From contig JBAXCX010000107.1 of assembly GCA_037141255.1 (NCBI GenBank), positions 1 to 10,021 on the forward strand: a stretch of 10,021 nt of DNA. The letters are read 5' to 3'. Shown piece after piece: positions 5,987-10,021 of this stretch. This stretch comes from IMCC26207 sp037141255. GTDB lineage: Bacteria > Actinomycetota > Acidimicrobiia > Acidimicrobiales > Microtrichaceae. Position numbers and translations under genes: made by a program. The stretch's first letter is position 1, and every line of letters starts with the position of its first letter. Below the pieces are notes generated by a model, which saw nothing but the letters and a program-made list of their open reading frames with translations, was not told where the DNA came from and searched no databases.

Positions 5987-6763
5987 TCACAGCTCTTGTA
6001 GCACTGCAATTCGGTAGGTCAGTGGTTGCATAGATGTCTCTGCAAGGGGCGAAGGTTCCTGATCCGTTGGTTCAGCGACCGCGGCTAACCAAAGCGGGGC
6101 TGTGTTGTCGGGAGCGTTCGGAATGGTTGTTCCTACAAGCTGCATTTGCGAGAAGGCTGCGATCAGCCCCGGGGGGTATTTCGTCAGGTCGATGGCCGCC
6201 ATATCGGAGATCACTGAGCGCTGCTGCCCAAGCCCGGCAGCCAACTTGCGCGCACCATAGCCCGAACTGCCAAACATGGAAATCACCGAGGTTGCATAGC
6301 GCGCTGACCCATCGCGCTGGCGACCAAGCAGGTTCGCCAGAACCCCCTCAAGCTCGAGGCGGCCCAGACCCATCGCCAATCCAGTCGTCAAAATAACGCA
6401 ACAGCCGGATCGGTTAGCTGCAACGAACCCGTTCATCGACGGTGAGTCCAACAGGTACACCTCGGGGTCGGTGACTCCGCTCGAAGCACAGAGGCCCTCA
6501 AGCAGATTCTCGAGCTGCGGTTGAGTGCCGGCTACAAGTGGGTCGAGATCAAGTCCCAGCAGCATCTCTTTTTTACTGGAGGAAAGTTTGACTTTGACGA
6601 CCACAATCCAAGCGACAGACAAAATCACTGCAACCACAGCACCAAAAATCGGCTGTACCAGCATCAGTAGTCCGCCGAGGACAAACGCCGCGAGCACCCC
6701 GACAAAGGTGACGTTGTGTTCCAGCATGTTCGCTGAGTGGTGCAGTGAGGACCGAGACGCCAT
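5987..6763 (-). CDS. Membrane protein with degenerate M48 peptidase-like domain
   Basis: This 258-aa protein has two adjacent membrane helices (about 18-37 and 39-59) and a soluble remainder. From residue 100 it follows the order of HtpX/M48 peptidases: PEVYLLDSPSMNGF (compare the family's Asn-Ala-Phe segment), CCVILTTGLAMGL, LELEGVLANLLGRQRDG, then RSVISDMAAIDLTKYPPGL and IAAFSQM. The HExxH zinc site is N144-L145-L146-G147-R148, so both His and the catalytic Glu are gone. The third ligand, Glu in the family's RExxAD-type motif, is S183. The reading frame is intact, with conserved flanks, so this looks like a stable pseudoenzyme rather than decay. Neighbours are pimA (46 bases upstream) and the DUF3048 lipoprotein (26 bases downstream). 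The M48 relation is my reading of aligned motifs and needs a profile search. ATG 6761-6763 is used; the Shine-Dalgarno is weak (TAGGG). Confidence 0.7.
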   Translation of the reverse strand: MASRSSLHHSANMLEHNVTFVGVLAAFVLGGLLMLVQPIFGAVVAVILSVAWIVVVKVKLSSSKKEMLLGLDLDPLVAGTQPQLENLLEGLCASSGVTDPEVYLLDSPSMNGFVAANRSGCCVILTTGLAMGLGRLELEGVLANLLGRQRDGSARYATSVISMFGSSGYGARKLAAGLGQQRSVISDMAAIDLTKYPPGLIAAFSQMQLVGTTIPNAPDNTAPLWLAAVAEPTDQEPSPLAETSMQPLTYRIAVLQEL

Positions 6764-6809
6764 TGCCCTACAGAGTACAGGAGGCCCTGCGCTAGGTTGA
6801 GTATGCCCC

Positions 6810-7934
6810 TTAGCGAACTCTCACCCGGAGGGAAGTGGCTTTGGGGGGTGCTTTTTCTGCGGCGACAATCAGATCGGAATAGATCTCGAGGTAGGCGTCG
6901 CACAACAACTCAAGGTCAAATTCCTGAGCTCTCAAACTGCCTGCCACTTGCAAGGAGCTAGCTAGGAACGAGTCATCGAGCACCTTATTGAGAGCTAGCG
7001 CCAATGCTGGAGCGTTTCCCGGCTCCACCAGCTCTGCAGCAAGACCGTAGGGGGCAGTCGCAACCTGCGAATAAGCCGAGATTGCTGAGGCCACCACCGC
7101 GGTTTCCGCTGCCATTGCTTCGAGCAGGATAATCCCGAAGGACTCGCCTCCGAGGGAAGGCGCACAAAAAATCGTGGCCGCACGCATACGCTGCTCACGC
7201 TCTTCATCGCTAATGCGCCCAAGCCACTGCACGCGAGAGTCTGGGTAGCGTTGCTGCAATTCTGCAGTCTGCGGGCCAGTTCCAGCCACCCAAATTTGGG
7301 TATCCTCGGGTAGGTCACTCACGGCTTGCAAAAGAACTTCGAGGCCCTTTCTTGGTTCGTGCCGGCCCAAGAAGAAAATCGTCGGTGCCTGGGCGGGCCA
7401 TGGTTCTGCACTTCGAAACCGCTCCCCCTCGATACCGTTAAACAGAACACGAACGTCATCGGGCATAACGCCTGCCACCATCAGCCGTGCGTCCTCAGAA
7501 ACAGCCACGCGAGCATCAAGGCGATTGCCAAACCAAGTCGCGAGGGCCGAGAGCTTTTGATAGGCCGGCTGTTCACCAGCAGCATGAAAGGTGCCGACGA
7601 GCGGAGCTGTCTTGAGAAGAGCTGCGGTCACGGTTGGACCAGGAGCTAGGGGCTCGTGCAGATGAACAACGTCGAAGTCTTCGTCCCAGAGTGCTCGCAT
7701 AGTTCGCAGCTGCGCTGGGATGTCTGGAGCGATCGGAGCGACTGATCCATTTGTTGCGGTCGGGATGCTGCTCCCAAGTGGAATAACAAACACCTCGGGG
7801 GGTGGTCCATCGCAGGGCGCAAGGACAAGGGCCTCATGGCCGCGGCGTCGCAATGAGCGAGCCAGTGCTAGCACTTGCCCCTGAACTCCCCCCGGGATAC
7901 TTAAGCTGTAGGGACAGACCAGGCCAATGCGCAC
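6810..7934 (-). CDS. pimA: PimA-like phosphatidylinositol alpha-mannosyltransferase
   Basis: PimA transfers mannose from GDP-mannose to the inositol 2-position of phosphatidylinositol on the inner face of the membrane, the first PIM step. The 374-aa GT4 enzyme (GT-B fold) shows MRIGLVCPYSLSIPGGVQ at the N terminus (GGV 15-17), the PimA-type loop TATNGSVAPI (59-68), VHLHEPLAP (90-98), H117 in GTFHAAG, GRHEPRKGL (190-198, with R195/K196 as phosphate binders) and the EX7E motif in GGESFGIILLE (E264, E272). The start is GTG at 7932-7934, nine bases after the patA-like gene, and no strong Shine-Dalgarno is visible. Neighbouring pgsA and patA strongly favour PimA over other GT4 mannosyltransferases. 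Substrate specificity is inferred. Confidence 0.92.
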   Translation of the reverse strand: MRIGLVCPYSLSIPGGVQGQVLALARSLRRRGHEALVLAPCDGPPPEVFVIPLGSSIPTATNGSVAPIAPDIPAQLRTMRALWDEDFDVVHLHEPLAPGPTVTAALLKTAPLVGTFHAAGEQPAYQKLSALATWFGNRLDARVAVSEDARLMVAGVMPDDVRVLFNGIEGERFRSAEPWPAQAPTIFFLGRHEPRKGLEVLLQAVSDLPEDTQIWVAGTGPQTAELQQRYPDSRVQWLGRISDEEREQRMRAATIFCAPSLGGESFGIILLEAMAAETAVVASAISAYSQVATAPYGLAAELVEPGNAPALALALNKVLDDSFLASSLQVAGSLRAQEFDLELLCDAYLEIYSDLIVAAEKAPPKATSLRVRVR

Positions 7935-7943
7935 CTGCGCAGA

Positions 7944-8945
7944 CTACGCGTCGGCGCCGCCCTTTTCATTCTCAGTCTGCACCCAGGCCGGCATCGAAAG
8001 GCCGAGGGCTGCGAAATCGCTCGGCCAATTCGGCTGCAGCACATGCCATTGGGTGGGATCTCGGCAGATCAGAGTCTCGAGCGCGTGAGCCACATCTTGA
8101 GTCACCCGCTGCACATCCGCACGGAGGCGACCGCGACGTTCGGTGTCAAGAGGAGGCAACACCACAGCGTGGTGATTATTGCCATCAACAAACACGGCAA
8201 CCGGCACGAGTGGGGCACCGCTGCGCAAAGCTAGCAACGCCGGTCCGCCGGGCAAGGTGGTTCGTTCACCGAAGAACTCAACGGCAATGCCGTCCCCCGT
8301 GAGGTCTCGATCGCTCAATAAGCACAGCACTGACCCGGCACTCAAGGCACCTGCAAGTTCAACTGCAGCCGTGGGGCTAACTGGAATGACGTTCAGTCCC
8401 AAGAGGTCGCGCCGGTAGGTAAGGAACCATTCGTAGAGTTCAGGCGGTTCTAGCTGTTCAACGGCCGCAGCAACATCAATGTTATGGGTCAGAACAAGCC
8501 AGCGACTCGCAGACTCCCAGCTGCCAAAGTGTGGGATTGCGGCAATCACTCCCTGCCCATTCTGAGCGGGCAAAATCAAGTGCTCAAGGCCTTCATAGGT
8601 AAAGGTTCGATCGAGTTCGTCCATCGAGAGAGAAGGAAGACGCAAGGCGTCGAGCCAGTACCTGCCAAAGCTCTGGAAAACCGCTTCGACTTTCTCGTCG
8701 AGCTGCGCCTCGGTAATCGGAGCGTCCTTCGGAAACTGAGCAGTGCGAACCGCAGGGTCGGGGAGCAGTCCATCAAGAGGTAATCCGTAGATCCGTCGCA
8801 GATACCGCTCAATCACCACTCGTTCAGCGGGGGAACGGTGAGCAAACGCTTTACTCGCCGCGTGAACTGCTGCTCGCGCAACCGATGATGGCAGATGCTC
8901 TGCGAGCGCCGTAGCGACGCGAAGTTTGCGAACCGACAGCTCCAT
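7944..8945 (-). CDS. PatA-like PIM acyltransferase (LpxL/HtrB superfamily)
   Basis: The likely role is acyl transfer from acyl-CoA to the mannose of PIM1/PIM2 on the cytoplasmic side of the membrane, following PimA. The 333-aa protein has the acyltransferase HX4D/E motif as H139-FGSW-E144, the block CLLSDRDLTGDGIAVEFFGE (208-227), which matches the region remembered to hold the second catalytic acid in mycobacterial PatA, GGPALLALRSGAPLVPV (233-249) and the C-terminal WHVLQPNWP (300-308). The HX4D acid is Glu here, whereas the mycobacterial PatA motif as I recall it has Asp; Glu also occurs in the wider family. It starts 16 bases after pgsA and ends 9 bases before pimA, so the three are surely one transcript. 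The ATG at 8943-8945 has no clear Shine-Dalgarno. Confidence 0.9.
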   Translation of the reverse strand: MELSVRKLRVATALAEHLPSSVARAAVHAASKAFAHRSPAERVVIERYLRRIYGLPLDGLLPDPAVRTAQFPKDAPITEAQLDEKVEAVFQSFGRYWLDALRLPSLSMDELDRTFTYEGLEHLILPAQNGQGVIAAIPHFGSWESASRWLVLTHNIDVAAAVEQLEPPELYEWFLTYRRDLLGLNVIPVSPTAAVELAGALSAGSVLCLLSDRDLTGDGIAVEFFGERTTLPGGPALLALRSGAPLVPVAVFVDGNNHHAVVLPPLDTERRGRLRADVQRVTQDVAHALETLICRDPTQWHVLQPNWPSDFAALGLSMPAWVQTENEKGGADA

Positions 8946-8961
8946 CGAGTTCAGCTACGTA

Positions 8962-9675
8962 TCAGGTGGGTGGACGTCGCGAGCCGCCTTGACGACCACG
9001 AGTGGCGCCGCGAGCCTGCCAACGCTGAGTCACCGTGCGGTCCGCGCTACGCGGCCGGCGACGGCGACGGTCGCTCAAAGCAGGGGTTTGTTGAGTTGCT
9101 TGACGCCAGACCTTCACGAATCGCTGCGCAGCAGTAATCAGGTTGAGCACGACAATCAGCGCAAGGATGGGGATCAGAAGGTTCTGGTAAAACAGCAGCC
9201 CGATGGCCAGCAGAGCAAACCGCTCAGCTCGCTCCACAATTCCTGTGTGGGCATCAAAGCCAAGTGCGTCAGCCTTGGCACGGATGTACGAGACAAGAGA
9301 CGCCGTGATATAGCCAGCAACAGGCAACATCACGACCCAAGCTCGACCATCAGTCTCTACCAAGTAGTAGGTGATGCCACCGAACAGGAGTCCATCGGTA
9401 ACCCGATCAGAAACAGAATCAAAAAATGCGCCACGAAGCGACGACTTACCCGAGGCTTTTGCGACCGCACCATCGAGCAGGTCTGGAATACCCGTCAGGA
9501 TTAACAACAGCAGTCCGAGGTGAAGGTGCCCGGAACCAATGGCCACACAGGCAAACACAGCCATCACAATGCCTGTTGCAGTAATTACATCCGCAGAGAT
9601 GCCAGCTTTTTTAAGACTGTTACCAATTGGCCTGACTGCGGCATCAACCTGGGACCGCCACTTACCGTCGAACAT
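8962..9675 (-). CDS. pgsA: CDP-alcohol phosphatidyltransferase, phosphatidylinositol (phosphate) synthase-like
   Basis: This membrane enzyme condenses CDP-diacylglycerol with an inositol compound (inositol 1-phosphate in the actinobacterial route) to make the lipid that PimA mannosylates. The CDP-alcohol phosphotransferase motif is complete in spacing: D65-LL-D68-G69-AV-A72-K73, eight residues, G82-AFF-D86-SVS-D90. Its usual Ala-Arg is Ala-Lys. Several hydrophobic helices follow, then a very basic tail (about 203-237, RRRRRPR). I chose ATG 9673-9675 because GAGGAG lies four bases upstream (9680-9685) and the product begins as homologues do; a GTG at 9718-9720 would add 15 residues. The position directly before patA and pimA favours an inositol acceptor over glycerol phosphate. 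Confidence 0.9.
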   Translation of the reverse strand: MFDGKWRSQVDAAVRPIGNSLKKAGISADVITATGIVMAVFACVAIGSGHLHLGLLLLILTGIPDLLDGAVAKASGKSSLRGAFFDSVSDRVTDGLLFGGITYYLVETDGRAWVVMLPVAGYITASLVSYIRAKADALGFDAHTGIVERAERFALLAIGLLFYQNLLIPILALIVVLNLITAAQRFVKVWRQATQQTPALSDRRRRRPRSADRTVTQRWQARGATRGRQGGSRRPPT

Positions 9676-9679
9676 CTGA

Positions 9680-9685
9680 CTCCTC
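9680..9685 (-). promoter_or_regulatory. Ribosome binding site deciding the pgsA start
   Basis: GAGGAG on the minus strand lies four bases before the ATG at 9673-9675. It is the clearest Shine-Dalgarno in the window and argues for this start over the upstream in-frame GTG at 9718-9720. Confidence 0.65.
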
Positions 9686-9771
9686 GTGGGAGCACCCTCA
9701 TCCCTCGTTGGATGCAGCACTCAGGAACTTGCAGTGGAATGTATGAGCAACGAACTCGGATTTATTAGCCA

Positions 9772-9791
9772 CTGCTAACTGGAGTTAGCAG
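9772..9791. repeat. 20-bp near-perfect palindrome upstream of pgsA
   Basis: Arms CTGCTAACT (9772-9780) and AGTTAGCAG (9783-9791) are perfectly complementary around a central GG. The element lies in the only sizeable non-coding stretch, about 97 bases before the pgsA ATG. On the minus strand TTGACG (9808-9813), a good -35 match, lies 16 bases upstream of it, so it covers the place where a -10 would fall. As RNA it could also form an 8-bp hairpin with a four-base loop, but no T-run follows on either strand. A repressor operator is the preferred reading (inference). Confidence 0.55.
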
Positions 9792-9807
9792 CTTACCCCC
9801 ATTTGCG

Positions 9808-9813
9808 CGTCAA
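9808..9813 (-). promoter_or_regulatory. Candidate -35 box upstream of pgsA
   Basis: TTGACG on the minus strand differs from the consensus TTGACA at one base. The expected -10 window falls inside the palindrome (9772-9791), where the best hexamers (such as GCTAAC) are weak. A second A/T-rich candidate, TAATAA, lies further downstream (9762-9767). The promoter is possible but unproven. Confidence 0.3.
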
Positions 9814-9866
9814 TGTGAAGTACTCGCCAAAAAATCAGACCCAGAAATCTGCAGCCGGACGCAGGC

Positions 9867-10021
9867 TCAGGAATCACCGGAAGGAATGTCGGACTCGGGC
9901 GAAGCAGCAGGATCGGACTCGTTCGGACCTTTGCTCGCAAGCTGGGCAGGAACACTCAAAGCCGCTCCCGCTACATCCTCGGGATCAAACTGGGTCCAGT
10001 CCTCAGGGTTCTCCTCTGAGA
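9867..10021 (-). CDS. C-terminal fragment of an unidentified gene (cut by window edge)
   Basis: An open frame enters from the right edge on the minus strand and ends in TGA at 9867-9869. The 50 visible residues run from SEENPEDWTQFDPEDV to SPESDIPSGDS, rich in Asp, Glu, Ser and Pro, and look like a disordered acidic tail. No domain can be recognised. In mycobacteria, as I recall, an HIT-family nucleotide phosphorylase gene precedes pgsA, so this could be the tail of such a protein, but nothing in these residues proves it. The stop is 191 bases before the pgsA start. Confidence 0.6.
   Translation of the reverse strand, partial: SEENPEDWTQFDPEDVAGAALSVPAQLASKGPNESDPAASPESDIPSGDS

Noticed and set aside
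5527..6396. Plus-strand open frames opposite the DUF3048 and M48-like genes
   Set aside because: The valine run in one of them is just the reverse reading of the threonine tract in the lipoprotein, and no coding signature is seen.
9829..9854. Intrinsic terminator after the partial gene at the right edge
   Set aside because: Six T residues follow on the minus strand, but the best stem is only four base pairs with an eight-base loop, which is too weak to call.
1..10021. Mobile element, CRISPR array, tRNA or defence island
   Set aside because: No transposase, integrase, direct-repeat array, tRNA-like fold or defence gene was seen. Gene order is that of conserved core chromosome.

Overview
The window is a gene-dense stretch of an actinobacterial (Actinomycetota) chromosome with intermediate GC content. 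All eleven complete genes, plus the 3' end of a twelfth, lie on the minus strand and are read from high to low coordinates. The lineage call rests on three things: adjacent pgsA, PatA-like and PimA-like genes for phosphatidylinositol mannoside (PIM) synthesis, an actinobacterial-type LexA box at ruvC, and PdxS/PdxT sequences close to the mycobacterial ones. A DUF3048 lipoprotein and the untypical PgsA and PatA motifs fit a deep branch such as Acidimicrobiia, but that finer placement is inference.

Layout in transcription order. (1) 10019-9867: C-terminal tail of an unidentified gene. (2) 9866-9676: the longest non-coding stretch, about 190 bases, holding a 20-bp near-perfect palindrome upstream of pgsA. 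(3) 9675-6810: pgsA, patA-like and pimA-like, separated by 16 and 9 bases, the early cytoplasmic-side steps of PIM synthesis. (4) 6763-5987: a two-helix membrane protein that looks like an M48 (HtpX-type) peptidase domain whose zinc-binding residues have all been replaced. (5) 5960-4767: a DUF3048 lipoprotein. (6) 4680-3212: pdxS and pdxT with a GTGA overlap, the two subunits of pyridoxal 5'-phosphate (PLP) synthase. (7) 3085-2336: a YebC/TACO1-family protein. (8) 2269-3: ruvC, ruvA, ruvB, the Holliday-junction resolvasome, with an ATGA overlap between ruvC and ruvA and a LexA-type box over the ruvC start.

The order pgsA, patA, pimA, pdxS, pdxT, yebC, ruvC, ruvA, ruvB matches the order remembered for the mycobacterial region, so this is mainly conserved core chromosome rather than an island. 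No transposase, integrase, tRNA, rRNA or CRISPR array was seen, and plus-strand open frames look like antisense shadows. The points most worth a second look are the degenerate M48 protein inside the PIM cluster, the SOS box embedded in the ruvC start, and the palindrome ahead of pgsA.
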